Below are positions 47,988 to 59,955 of a stretch of 64,000 bases of DNA, in pieces. The translations under genes were made by a program, and so were the position numbers. The DNA lies in contig CAMTDV010000017.1 of assembly GCA_947069175.1 (NCBI GenBank), positions 33,923,126-33,987,125 of the forward strand, given 5' to 3'. Source of the DNA: Scalesia atractyloides. Its lineage: Eukaryota; Streptophyta; Magnoliopsida; Asterales; Asteraceae. The first letter of the stretch is position 1. Every line of letters begins with the position of its first letter. The notes under the pieces were generated by a model. It did not search any database and was not told the origin of the DNA. It was given only the letters and a program-made list of their open reading frames with translations.

Positions 47988-50943
47988 GGAAATGTGATCA
48001 TGGCAGTGGATGGAGTTACATATGTTGCCACCTCTGCTGTATCAACAGATGTTGACAAAACAGTTGTTGTAACATCTGATTGTGTGGATGTGGGTTGTGG
48101 TTTTGAAGATGTGATAGGTTTTTGAGAGGCAGAGGTTTTGATGGTTGGATTGGTTGCAGGCTTAGTTTTAGGAGGTGTGGATGTTGGTTGCCTGGCTTTT
48201 CTAGCAGGTGTTCTTTTTGATGAAGTACCAACCTCTCCTTTTTCTTTTTGCTGATCAATCTTTTTCTCAACCAACACTCTGCTCTCCTCAATCACATTCT
48301 TCTTGTGATAAGCCCTTGCCTTGGCCACAATTTCATCAGTCAAATCTTTCTTCTTTGAACCATCAGGCCTTGGAATATTTAAGGTAGGTCTGGCCTTGTC
48401 ATCATCTATTGTCAGTTTTTTGTATCCCAAAGGTTTCTCCCCCTTTTTGGCTTCATCTGTTGTAACAAAGATAACCGTAGGAGGTGGATGGCCAGTGGTT
48501 GTGAGTAGATGAGCTTTGATGGCTTTAATGTCTGCTGCAGTGTCTTGATACCTTGATTCAAACATGTTTCTAACATCATTCATCTGATGCTTGTGTTTTA
48601 GATCCAAATAATGTTGTTGATGTTGAAACAGAGGGTTAAGAGCTTCTTTGAGATCAGCAGTGGATAGAACAGAGGGTTGACTTTTGGTAGCTATCATCTG
48701 CTTCAGTAAACTTTTGATTTCATCAACAGAACTTTTATCCTTGTCACTCTCTCCGTCAAATCCTGATACTTTAGCTCATCACCTGATTTAATAGGATCAT
48801 CTGAACTCCTACCAGTGGTGGTAGTTATATCTATGTCATCATGAGCAGTGGTTTTAGGACCAGCTTCAAACATAGATGCCCCTTTGTCTTGGTACTGGGG
48901 ACTTCCCACAACAGAGGTAACAGTTGTTGCCTTCAACCAAGTCTTAGTAATGAAACCACTGTCCAACTGAGAACTTGGGAGTTCAGCAATTGTAGTGGCT
49001 GCTTGTGTTGAACTATCACCAAGGGTTACATGTAACCCAAGGGATGAGCCTTTTCATTTGCTGATGGGCTAGCAATGAATAAAGAATCAGACCCAGCCTC
49101 TTGATGAAGTATATTCTCAGTAATAGGTTGTTGAGAAGTGCTGGTTTGTGTCTGAACTAATTCAATTGCATTCAGCAATGGTACAATTGTGGGTGGAAGT
49201 GAAGTCATTGGTGAAGGTGGTTGTGTAGAAAGCGACATTGCCCTGGCAGAGGGGCTATGGAAGATAGAGCCAAGTGGATCTAGAGCTTTATAATTTGGTG
49301 TCCCTGTGTCTACAACCTTTTCCTTTTGTGAGGAAGAAGGAGGAGTTTCAAAGCCGGTAGGAGATCTTTGAACCATCTGCTGTGAAGAAGTAGCAGCAGT
49401 GGTTTGTGACTTTGGTGCTGTCACTGGGTTAACCTCTGGGATCTCATCTTCCAGAGGACCCTTTTTGGGTTTGGTGGGCTTTTTGGAAATTGTTTTGGTT
49501 TTCGTTTTGGAGATTTTTGGTGTGGGCTTCAGAGCAGCGGTTGTGGTATTCTGGTGAAAGTTTCACCAAGAGCAGTGGGCTCAGTAGCAAGAGGTTGAGT
49601 TTGAACATTTTGTTCAGGTAAAACTTGCTCAACCTTCTCTACTTGTGTTTTCACAACTTTATCTTGGTTTGTTATTCTGGTGAAAGTTTCATGATTAAGG
49701 CGGCCTGGGTTAATCACAGCGCCTTGTTTACTTTCAGGACCTTTAATTTGATCCTGTAAGTAAACACTCAGGAAACATGGATGCATCAAAAAAGCTTTTC
49801 TTTTTTCAATATTTTTAAAATTGTTCACAAGATCATTGAACAATATCTGGGAGTAGTTTAAATCTGTGTCAGTAAAAATTGCATATCCCAGATATTGCAT
49901 GTTCAATGGGATTTCATTGAAACCAGTGGTTTTTGCTGAGAGACAAGTAAGAATTATGTGAAAGAAAAATCTCATCTCAGCAGGAAAGTTAGGTTTAAAA
50001 ATTGTCATACCTTTCATCTGGCCTTCATAACCTCTTTCCAAAAACTCTGCTTGGATCTCATTTTGAGGAAATGACACAGGGTGTTGTATGTCATTTAACT
50101 TGAAAACTTCAGAGATCTATTGGGGGCTAATTTGCATCAACACTCCCCCTACTCTGGAGATTATTGTGTAAGGAACACCAGCAGCAGTTGAGTGAACCTT
50201 AGCATTTTTCCAAAAATCACGAAGAGCATCAATATAGATTGGGGCTTTGACTTCTAACATGTGCTTGAATTTCGACTTTTGCAAAATTCGAATCATTGGA
50301 TGATAACGAGTATTGGTGTCGGTTTCTTCAAGTATGGCGATATACTTATGTGGAGTTTTGATTATGAGAGTGAAGGGTGGAAGTTCTTGTGTGGATTTCT
50401 TCGAAGATTTTGATTTGGGAGCCATGGTGTTAGAGAGAAAAACTGTTTTGAGATTTTTTGGAATCGACACAGTTTAGGGTAAACACTAATAAAGGATAAA
50501 ACAGGGGTTTTATAGGGTTTTGAAAAAGTGAACGTGACGTGGCATCTGTTGCAAGATCTGATGGCTAACATTTGGCCACGTGTAACCTATGATGAGAAAA
50601 AGTAACCGTTGAGGTGGCAAACCACTGTTTTAAGACAGAGGATGGAAGAATACTTATTTTTAACACTATCAGAGGATAGCTATCAGTGGTTTGAGAAAGT
50701 GGTAAAAATGGAAATCAAAGGATACACTTTAACAGTGGAAGTGATTTTGAAGCCTATCAGAGGTTTTGAGCAATCAGATGTTATGATCAGACTTTTAAAG
50801 GTTTATTGAAAAATTCAATTTTAACTATTTTTAAGGATGAGTTTTTGATTTTCTGAAAATATTTTGATGCTATGTACGCATGAATTTACAATAAACCTTG
50901 TTTTTAATCCATGTTTAGCATTCCAATTCTTGAGATCAATTTT

Positions 50944-53924
50944 TCAAAGGTAGATGTATCCAATGCCTTGGTTAAAACATCTGCCCATTGATCTGAAGTA
51001 TGGACATGATGCAAAGAAATCAACCTTTTTCATAGCAATCTCTGACAAAGTGATGTCTGATGTCAATGTGCTTTGTAGTTGAGTGAGAAACTGGATTTTA
51101 ATGATGTTTTCAGCAGCTTGACTGCCCAATTTGAGTGGAGTCTTTAGTGCAGTTACACCAAAATCCAGCAACTGGTTTTGGAGGCACAAGAGTTGAGCAG
51201 TGCAGCTAGCAGCAGCAATATATTTTGCCTCAGCAGTGGATTTTGAAACTGCAACCTGCTTTTTGCTTTGCCAAGACACTGACAATCACCTAGGAATTGA
51301 CATCCTCCTGATGTGGACTTCCTTGTAGTTTTGCACCCAACAAATTCACTGTCTGAAAAACCTGAAAGGTCAATATTCCCATTAGCTGGATACCAGATAC
51401 CAAGTGTGGGGGCACCTTTTATGTATCTAAATATCCTTTTGACAGCAATAAGATTAGACTTTCTAGGTTGTGCCTGTGATATGGCACAAACACATGTTGC
51501 AAACATGATGTCTGGCCTTGATGCAGTTAGGTACAATAAGGACCCAATCATGCTTCTATAAAGAGTTTGATCAACAAGGTCATCTTTACCATCAATGGTG
51601 ACTAGCTTGGTGGTTGCCATGGGTGTGCTGCATGGTTTACAATCATCCATATCAAACTTTTTAAGAAGTTCTTTCACATACTTGTTTTGATGGATAAATG
51701 TACCATTGTGCAATTGTTTAACTTGGAGACCAAGAAAACATTGGAGCTCACCCATTGCACTCATCTCAAACTCTGCTGCCATGAGTTTCGAAACTCTTCA
51801 CACATAGCAGTGCTTGTGGATCCAAAAATGATATCATCCACATAAATTTGGACAAGCATCAAATCTTTTCCTTTCCATTTTAAAAATAGGGTTTTATCTA
51901 TTTTACCTCTAGTAAACCATATGGATAAGATAAAAGTGGATAGAGTTTCATACCAGGCTCTTGGTGCTTGTTTCAAGCCATACAATGCTTTGTTGAGCTT
52001 GTAGACATGATCAGGATGGAATGCATCTTCAAAACCTGGAGGTTGACAGACATACACCTCTTCTTTGATTTTTTCCATACAAAAATGCACTCTTTATATC
52101 CATTTGATACACCTTTATGTTGTGGTTAGCAGCAAAAGCTAAGAACAAGCGAATAGCTTCCAACCTTGCTACAGGAGCAAAAGTCTCATCATAGTCTATA
52201 CCTTCTTCCTGTCTGTAGCCTTGAACCACGAGCCTTGCTTTGTTTTTGACAACAATACCCCTTTCATCAGTTTTGTTTTTGAAGACCCACTTTGTGCCGA
52301 TTGGACTTACATCTTTTGGCAGTGCCACAAGCTCCCAAACTTGTTGTCTTTTGAACTGAAGGAGTTCTTCTTGCATGGCTTCTACCCAGCTATTGTCTTT
52401 CAGTGCCTCTTGGTACTTGACTGGCTGTGTGAGTGATAGAAAACCAGCAAAGAGACAAATATTTTGGGATTGGCTCCGTGTGAGTACCCCAGATTTGATG
52501 TTGCCAATAACTTGATCTGCTGGATGGCTTTTGAGATAAATCAAATCACCTTGGTATGGAACAATAGCATTTTGAGGTGATGGCTGCAAATGTGTATCAT
52601 CTGAGCTAACCTCTGCTGGTGAATTTGAAGTATCAGCCACTAATGAGAATGAAGGTGGTGGTATTGGGGGTATAGAGGTAACATTCTGATGATTTTGGTG
52701 CCCAGATGTAGGACTTTTATCAACAGATGTTTGATTTTGTGAACTGACAGAGGTTTGAGGATCAAACACTGTTGATCCAGAAGTGGCAGAGTTTACACAA
52801 GAGCTTGTAGCACCTGATCCTCTGTTGGAAGAATAGACTTTTGTTTGTGGAAGCACACAGTCATATCCTTGATCTTGATCTTCTTCAGATGGTTGTGGTG
52901 TACCTGCATTGTCTAACTTGATAGAAACATCAGCAAATGTTAATTTATCTAAATCAAAAAGCTCTGAAGGATTTGCTGGAATTTTCAATGATGAAAGTTC
53001 ATTGAACTTTACATTCAAAGTTTCTTCAACACACTTGTCCCTAGAGTTAAAAACTCTGTAGGCTTTAGCAGTGGTTGAGTATCCCAGAAAATAACCACAA
53101 TCAATTTTGGCTGCAAATTTAGATATGGAATCTTTTAAGTTTAAAATGAAGCATGGACAGCCAAAAACTTTAAAATATGAAATCAGAGGTTTGATTTTGT
53201 ACAAAATCTCATAGGCAGTCTTTTGATGCTTGGGGTTAATCAAAACTCTGTATTGGACATAGCAAGTAGTGTTTACAGCATCTGCCCAGAAAGACAAGGG
53301 TAAACCAGAATATGCTAGCATAGTTCTTGTTGATTCAATTAATGTTCTATTTTTCCTTTCAACCACCCCATTTTGTTCTGGAGTTCTTGGAATGCTAAAT
53401 TGTCTAACAATTCCTTTTGACTCACATAAAGCATCCAACTCCCTATTTTTAAACTCTGTTCCATTGTCACTCCTAAAGATTTTTACTGGAAGATCAAATT
53501 GCTTTTCTACTTGTTTAACAAAGTTTTGCAAAATGCCTGCAGTTTCATCCTTAGAGTGAAGAAAGAAGGTCCATGTAAACCTAGAGAAATCATCAACTAT
53601 CACTAGGCAATACCTTTTGTGTTTTAAGCTCATGATTTGCACTGGGCCAAACAAGTCCATGTGAAGCATTTGTAAACACTTGCTTGTTTTGGACTCTTCA
53701 ATTGATTTGAAGGAACTTTTATGTTGTTTTCCTTTTAAACAGGAAACACAATGTTCTTCACAAGAAAATTGCTTGTGAGGCAAACCTCTTACAAGACTTT
53801 GTTTTGAGAGTGTTGTGATAGTTTTAAGATTTGTGTGTCCAAGTCTTCTATGCCATAACTCAGTCTCTTTGCTAGAATCAACTGAGAATAAGCATGTTCC
53901 AGACATAGGATTATCTTTTAGCAT
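50944..53924 (-). pseudogene. Element C integrase, reverse transcriptase and RNase H
   Basis: 53924-52029 (631 codons) holds the GAG-pre-integrase HHCC motif (WHRRLGHTN, CVSCLKGK), the integrase core (MDLFGPV, RSDNGTEF, PEQNGVVERKNRT), an acidic Ser/Pro-rich linker, and the RT start (WVFKNKTDERG, KARLVVQGY, ETFAPVARLEAIR). The frame breaks near 52060. 52090-51761 continues RT (ALYGLKQAPRAWYE, catalytic YVDD). It breaks again near 51770. 51782-51153 covers the RT C-terminus (MGELQCFLGLQV, YRSMIGSLLYLTASRPDI). RNase H is in 51285-50944 (SWQSKKQVAVSKSTAEAKYIA). Confidence 0.92.
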
Positions 53925-53979
53925 ATCTACCCATCCACATTCCCCATCCTGTCATGTCCCTGCACATCAAGTAAATAGA

Positions 53980-55809
53980 TCAGTTAAGATTGGTCTCCAA
54001 AGCCAAAATGGCTTTGTATGGGGTCACAGATGGTCCAGCCTCAAGTCTAGGACAATGGTCAGTGGTTTTGAAATTTTCTTGTAGCATCTTCTCTTGACCA
54101 TTTCCTATCAAATGATTGTATCCATAAGGGTGCCAGTTTACGCTTTGCTTTGATGGCTTTTTGTAACCTTCATAAGCATGAGGAACCTTTTTATAGGCAG
54201 GTTGGCCATACCCTCTTGGAAATGAGTTCGATGGTGGAGCATTTGTCACTTGCACCTCTCTTTGAACAGAGGTTTTGTTTAAGGCTTTCGTAACAGATGT
54301 TTCAATTTGTTCAAAACTCTGCTTAGATTTATTTCCAGCAGAACTTGAACTTTCTCTTTCTAGTGCTTTTGCCTTGATCTCTTTTACCTTTTGTTCATAG
54401 TTTTTGAGATAGGGACACTGTTGAGTTGAATGATTTGTTTTGTTGCAGATGGTGCATTTTGAAGAGTTTTTGATAACAGAAGTTTTGTTAATGTCATAGG
54501 CTTTTAAAAGAAAACAATCTGCAGCCACATGATTTCTTTTTTCACAAAATTCACAAAACAGGTTTTTAGTCTTTACTCTTCTTTTCCTATCAGACTTTTT
54601 ATCAGCAGTGGTTGTAACCTCTGCTGGCACATCTTTGATAGGAATCACTAGTGCTTTTGGAGCTTTAGTACCATCAGAGGTTGTGAAGTCCATTGACTTA
54701 AAGTTTTCTAAGATATCACATTCATCTGACCAGGTTGGTTTAAACTGATATTTTTCAATTTCTTTATATTTTGTTGAAACCTCTGGTTTTTCCAAAACAA
54801 TTTTGTTTCCAGCTTTATCTATGATTTTTATCTCTTCACCAGCCAAATTTTTGGGGACTACTTCAACCAACTCAGAATCAATTTCAGCAACATTTTCTCA
54901 ATTTGGTCATAGGTTCTAAAACCTACACCAAACTTAATGTTGCTCTTGATATGAGCATCGAGCATAATCTCATAACCTTTACAGGACTCAACCCATTTTT
55001 CACAAGTGATTTGGGTTTCTTCTAACTCCTTTTTACAAACTTGGTATTTTTCTACCATAGTTTGGAGTTGGACCTTGGTTATGCTTGATTCATCTCTTAG
55101 GCTACTTATTTTCAGAATCTTTTTCACTTAACTTTGATTTTAACTCTTTAATCAATTTTTCAAAATTAAGTTCATCTTCTAAAATTTTGTTTCTCAGGTT
55201 TTCATTCACCTTCTTGATGTTTGCAAAAGAAATGATGCATTTGTCAGAACATAGATCTTTAAGGATCTGAGGTGATACCTTTGTAGCAGCCATGAGAGCA
55301 CAATCACACTCATCTTCACACACATCAACATTCCATGGGTCAGTAGGAGAGTTCTTTTCCTTATCAGCAACATTTTCTTTTTCTTCACTTGAAACCACTG
55401 TTTCATCACAAACTTGAACTTCATCAGTTTTTGACACTATCTCCACAGATTCAACACCTTCAGCAATTGTCTCTAAGGCTATTAAACAAAATTCTTGTTC
55501 AACATCATTTTTGGCCATTAAAGCAAAGTTTTCATCAGTCAAATCCTCAAGTAAGCTACTCCAGTCAACATAACTTTGTGTGAAAAAGCTTTGTTGACCA
55601 ACCTCTGCTAGACTAGCAGTGGTTTGAGCATGTTGTGTAACAATGGGTGCTTGTTGAACTAGCACTTGAAGATGTGATGGTGCCTGAACATATTGAATTT
55701 GTGGAGCAGTGGATTGAACATAATGCACTGGAACATGTGGTAGCAAGATGTGCAAAGTGGGCAGTGTTTTGAACATGTTGAGCATGGGCATATTAGGAAT
55801 AATGAGCAA
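53980..55809 (-). pseudogene. Element C gag-pol linker region with two further CCHC-like motifs
   Basis: Segments 55809-55102, 55127-54858 and 54870-53980 overlap in different frames, so at least two frameshifts lie here. The first has Gln/Pro/Thr-rich sequence then acidic, coiled-coil-like sequence (LRNKILEDELNFEKLIKE). The last contains CEFCEKRNHVAADC and CTICNKTNHSTQQC, two CCHC-type clusters about 40 residues apart. Having three CCHC-like clusters across gag and the linker is more than the usual one. The region ends near 53980, where the aspartic protease should follow but is mostly missing. Confidence 0.7.
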
Positions 55810-56970
55810 TGTTTTGTGTGTGCTGAGGTCTAGGGCCAGGATGAGTCACTATTGGTCCAGAACTTTGAGACCTGCATTCTCTAGCAAAGTGTCCTAGCCT
55901 ATTACACTTATAACACTTAACTTTTGATTTATCCAGCCCAACCTTCAACCCCCCATGCAAACCTGGGAATTTTCTACCAGTTCTCTTATAGAATTTACTA
56001 GCCCTAACACTCAATAGGGCCAGTTGGTGCAAAATATCCATTTCCTCAAGATCAGAAGGTTCAATGTGTTGTAAGTCATTCAGCTCAAAGGATAGATTGT
56101 CATAGGTTTGGCTATCCCCACTAGCAGTGAAAGCATAGTTGGGTGCATATGTTTCAGATCCAAAGTTTCCACCAGATGTAATATCTATATAGTGATCACA
56201 GCTTTGGTCCTTACTGCTGCCAGATCCCTCTTCTTGGCCAAAAAGAGCTGTATTACCCAATGAGTAATCATCAGTCATTTTGCCAGAATCTTGCAACTTC
56301 TTTTTCTGGTTTAACTCTCTCTCATAAGTGAGAAGTATCCCATGAAGTTATGTCAGCGACATTTCTTTAAACCCAACAGATTTTCTCGTTACATAAACTA
56401 CAGTCTCCCACTTATCTGGTAACGATCTAAGGAAACGACTATTGACAATCGAATTAGGAAAACCACGTTAACCAGTCTAAGTTCACTGATGAGACAGTTG
56501 TAAAAAAACGTTCAAATTGTTGTGTTAGAGACTCCCCTTTTAAGTGACAAAACGTTTCATACTGCTGATTTAGAACTTCTCTGTTACTTTCAATCACTTC
56601 CTGAGTCCCACCGAATTGCTCTTTCAGTGCATCCCATAACTCCTTTGCACTATTGCAATGGAGTAGACCAGCATAAATTTCATTGGGTAAGGCAGAAGCA
56701 ACTATGCTACATGTCTTAGCGTCCAATTCAATTTTCTGGAAATCTTGCTCTGAAAAGTTTTTAGGATTTTTTGGCACTTGCTTAGTTGGATCCTCTGTGC
56801 TTGGAACCATTGGAACGTGTGGTCCATAAGCAACAGATCTCCAGCAACCGGTGTTTTGCTAAGCAAGGATGTGACCCATCCGTCGTTGCCAAATGAAATA
56901 TTCATTTCTTTTGAGCATCGGCGGTTTGAACAAGGATCCAGAATTGGCATCCTGTGTGTTTTGAGACATT
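55793..56970 (-). pseudogene. Element C gag (Copia type)
   Basis: The ATG at 56970 starts MSQNTQDANSGSLFKPPML. A stop follows about 35 codons later (near 56860, TAG). The gag core resumes at 56810-56454 (SAKELWDALKEQFGG, LTQQFERFF). The segment 56296-55793 contains the zinc knuckle CYKCNRLGHFAREC at about 55874-55915, with all CCHC ligands present. It would form the particle capsid. The stops make it a pseudogene unless read through. Confidence 0.85.
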
Positions 56971-57128
56971 TTCAGTTGATTTTTCACAGATTTTGTTTTA
57001 AAAACTTTGAACGTAATAAAACTCTGAATATCAAGCTAAAACAACCAAACTGATTAGCAAGAGAGCTGATCTGTTCGAACCAAATTGATTGTTAGATCGG
57101 ATTTGATGAAACAAGCTCTGATACCAAT

Positions 57129-57758
57129 TGTTAGGGTCTGAGTTTAAATTACTTGTAGTTTTGTTTCAATAAAATGGAAAATGATTGAATGAAAAGAGAT
57201 TTGCAGCGGAATAAGATGGAAAACTTTTACTACAAGCATTGGTCGTTTGTTTTCATCATCATCATGCTTTCAAGTTGGTAAACTTGCTTGTGATTCACAA
57301 ACTCCCCCTCAGCCTTTGCAATTTCAGTTTGGTAATAAGAAAATGGAGAGAAGATGATATGCGAAAGTTGATCTTTTAATAGACAAGTTTAAACTGTTAC
57401 AGAAGTTACCTATTTATACTAACTATCTAACCACTGAGCATCTTTGATGACGTCAGGGTTGATAGTGACAGGAAACCAATTGTAACTAACTGAAAACACT
57501 GCTAATACTAACTATCAGTGCTTAGCACTGTTACATTGATTTAACTAAGCTAATGACTAAACTCTGATCTCTATCCTCTGACCCTTGTAACTCTGGCAGA
57601 CCTTTGAAGCTTTGTGAAGGCAGATGATAGGATGAGCAGTCTTTAGGGAAAGCAGTGTATGTACATCAGAGGTTGTAACCTCTGATAGGTTAACCAAAGC
57701 TCGGATAGTGTTATTTGGCTTTGTATCACTGTTCCTTTCATTGGGTTCAATCCCAACA
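57129..57758 (-). repeat. Right LTR (5' LTR) of element C
   Basis: 630 bp, from TGTTAGGGTCTGAG to TCAATCCCAACA. The primer-binding site abuts it: plus-strand GCTCTGATACCAA at about 57115-57127, i.e. TTGGTATCAGAGC on the minus strand, complementary to initiator Met tRNA. Confidence 0.93.
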
Positions 57759-59629
57759 GTCTTAAACATTAAATACTCAACTACCATCTAACCGAACTCT
57801 TCCCTATAAAAACCCATCATAATCCAAGCCTTTTTACACTTTGAAAAGCATCAAAACTCTCTCAAAACTTCATCTAATCAGCAGATAATCCAAGGTTCGA
57901 GCAAAATTACCACCTCTTACAAAAGTGAGCATATCTCACTCATTTCTCAACGAAATCCTTCCATTCTTTTTCCCACTTGCTTGGTTTGACCTTGTGAACA
58001 TTTCCAATGGTTTTTCATGGAAAATCAGACTCTTGGATTGTCACGAAAAAGGCTCCAAAGTGGACTGTTTTCATTTTACTTCTTCAAACTTTTACTAAAC
58101 ATGTTTAACTTGAGTCTAATTCATCTCAAACCTATGTATGAATGCTTACAACACTACTTGTGGTTGCTTAGGCTTAAAAACAAGGTTGAGACATGTCAAA
58201 CTAGAGGTTAAAACCTCACAAACTTTCTGTTTTCGACTAGGGTTTACACCCGCAAATAGTGTCCAAGTTAAACTTGATGAATGTGTGATATTTGGACTAG
58301 CTTGGGCTATCCATCATTGAATCCACACACTACTTGATGATTTCATTAGTTTTAGTTGTTGTCCTTACTTAGTTCATGACCCTCCTTGTGTTTATAACAC
58401 AAGTGTAGTGGTGAACATTTGAGGTACCTAAATGGAAGCTTGTTCTTCCTACCTCGTGCATGAAATCCATGACACTAGAGGTACCTAAATGGAGACCTTG
58501 ATCTCCTACCTCCTACTTGACTTATATGTTATTTTTTATATATATATAATCTAAGTATATACTTACAACTATGTAACATAGACTTGATAATGACTAATAG
58601 TTATTTGTTAAGAAACTAGTTACATCATCTAAGGACCGTACAACTTGTTACGATTCTAATGGATCTTTGAATCCATGAAGGACACCAAACCCTGGAGGTT
58701 TCTATAGTGTCAAGAACAAGTGTCATGAGTACCAAGATGATTATTTTCATAATACTACTTTCACATTATTTTAATTCCGAATCTATAATCTTCCGTTATT
58801 CCCAATACTCACACGCCTATCTTTCTTTATGTAGAAGGACAAGGTGCTCGAAACTGATCCATCAACCAACAACGTTCGCGGGATTTCAAGTGGGAAAGCT
58901 TGCAAAACCGTGAGCATACTCAATCCATTTTTTCCTTTTTACACTTTGGGTGCAACATGTACATTATAAAAAATCACACGACACTTAAACTATTTTAATC
59001 TCTATCTATGCTTAACATGAGACTATGTGATGCTTGTTAGACTTGAATGCTTATGTAAACTATTTATGTCGATATATGCTTCATTAACTTTGCTAGCCTA
59101 CCTTAACAATTATAGCGTTGTAGGATTAACGCACTGCCCATGTAACTTGTGGTATTGTTAAGTTAAACATGTTAATCTCTCGCTACTCTATTAGGATAGA
59201 CTATTTTAACGCGTTGGATTCTTGGGTTTGAACATATAGTACACCGTTTCGGCATGCTAGTAAACTTGCATATTATGGTTCATGTTGGATATGAGACTTC
59301 AAACAAATTTATTCTATATTATGCTATGTAACAAAACTTCTATGCTCGCCAACTTTCTGTTGATATATTTTAATACATGTTGCAGGTTGATTGATGAGAC
59401 GATGTTGAGAAGAAATGCAATTTTGGTGGACCTAGATACACACCTAGATAAATTTTGTTATTTTAATGTTATGTTATGAGCAATGTTGCTTTTTATTTGA
59501 AATCTTTGTATGACATTTTAGTCTTGAAATGAAATTTGAATTTAATTTATATTGTCACATAGCGTTATGAAGTTTTGAGCAATTTGTTCGTCTCATCCCG
59601 ATGTTTTCGCCATCGGTTGGGGTGTGACA
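57759..59629 (+). repeat. Right (3') LTR of element B, second part
   Basis: Starts with the right TSD copy GTCTT (57759-57763) and continues AAACATTAAATACTC exactly as in the undisturbed left LTR. It ends GGGGTGTGACA at 59629, followed by the B TSD TGTGT. Confidence 0.93.
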
Positions 59630-59634
59630 TGTGT

Positions 59635-59955
59635 CCCCATCCGGATCGTCATCGTGTGGTCTAGAGCTCAGTCCAAAAATTCGCTTTACATGTGTACTTG
59701 TCTCCAAGGATCTTCGTTTTAACTATAAAAAGAAACAGAACTTCAATACACCGCTCATAGCTCAATGAGACGCGTATAGAAGTAAAGTTTCTGCCAACTT
59801 TTCAGAAAAAGTAAGTGTATACACGGCTCATCAGGCTATACGAAGCGTAAAACCTGAAAAGGTGTCAAAATCCGTACAGTCATACGCGCGTATTGCCCTA
59901 TGAGCGGCATATCGAGTTGTTTTTTTAAGGTTGTGATACGTATCAGAAGTTGCAA
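59635..59955 (+). promoter_or_regulatory. Host DNA upstream of the GRF zinc-finger gene remnant
   Basis: About 320 bp that should include the promoter and 5' UTR of the remnant gene. With element B removed it is contiguous with 26586. An imperfect inverted repeat (CGCTCATAG at about 59752 and CTATGAGCG at about 59908) is present. No TATA box is placed with confidence. Confidence 0.4.

Larger units (their letters stand above)
36012..50425 (-). pseudogene. Element C long extra ORF downstream of pol, split by element D and broken by stops and frameshifts
   Basis: Read right to left from ATG 50425 (MAPKSKSSKKSTQELPP). Segments: 50425-50117, 50116-49529, 49424-49026, 48966-48703, 48697-47993, then element D, then 37343-36901, 36822-36502 and 36209-36012. 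Total about 3.8 kb, near 1250 codons if unbroken. The first about 300 codons look globular (PAEMRFFFHIILTCLSAKTT, AFLMHPCFLSVYLQDQIKG). The middle is Thr/Pro/Ser-rich. Later parts are charged with a basic SKRRKITK patch and end in acidic sequence. Position after pol matches the env-like or additional ORF of SIRE/Maximus elements. I see no clear signal peptide or membrane anchor, so an envelope role is not supported. Function is unknown. Confidence 0.75.
35348..57758 (-). mobile_element. Element C: Ty1/Copia LTR retrotransposon (SIRE/Maximus-like) with a long extra 3' ORF, minus orientation
   Basis: LTRs of 630 bp each (35348-35977 and 57129-57758), TG...CA ends, TSD GTCTT (35343-35347 and 57759-57763). 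The primer-binding site is beside the right LTR and the purine tract beside the left, so the element is read right to left. Order: gag (56970 downward), CCHC knuckles, remnant protease, GAG-pre-integrase, integrase, RT, RNase H (ending about 50944), then an extra ORF region. Integrase before RT makes it Copia. Downstream extra ORFs are known in the SIRE/Maximus lineage. Element D is nested in the extra ORF. Without D the element is about 11.8 kb. By eye the LTRs differ at roughly 15 of 630 positions. Confidence 0.93.
26587..59629 (+). mobile_element. Element B: Ty3/Gypsy LTR retrotransposon with a nested insertion in its right LTR
   Basis: Left LTR 26587-29154 and interior 29155-34643. The right LTR is in two parts, 34644-35347 and 57764-59629, split by Copia element C. 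The rejoined right LTR is about 2570 bp against 2568 bp on the left. The TSD TGTGT is perfect (26582-26586 and 59630-59634). The primer-binding site TTGGTATCAGAGCC follows the left LTR, and a purine tract GGAGGGGAGAC precedes the right one. Domain order is gag-protease-RT-RNase H-integrase-chromodomain-like tail. Many frameshifts and stops, plus a damaged RT catalytic motif, show it is dead. Without C its length would be about 10.6 kb. Confidence 0.93.

Noticed and set aside
47931..48125. Plus-strand ORFs across 47931-49000
   Set aside because: They are antisense shadows of the Thr/Pro-rich extra ORF of Copia element C.
59745..59915. Inverted repeat as MITE or miRNA precursor
   Set aside because: Only about 9 bp match perfectly, arms are imperfect and about 150 bp apart, and no TSD was found.
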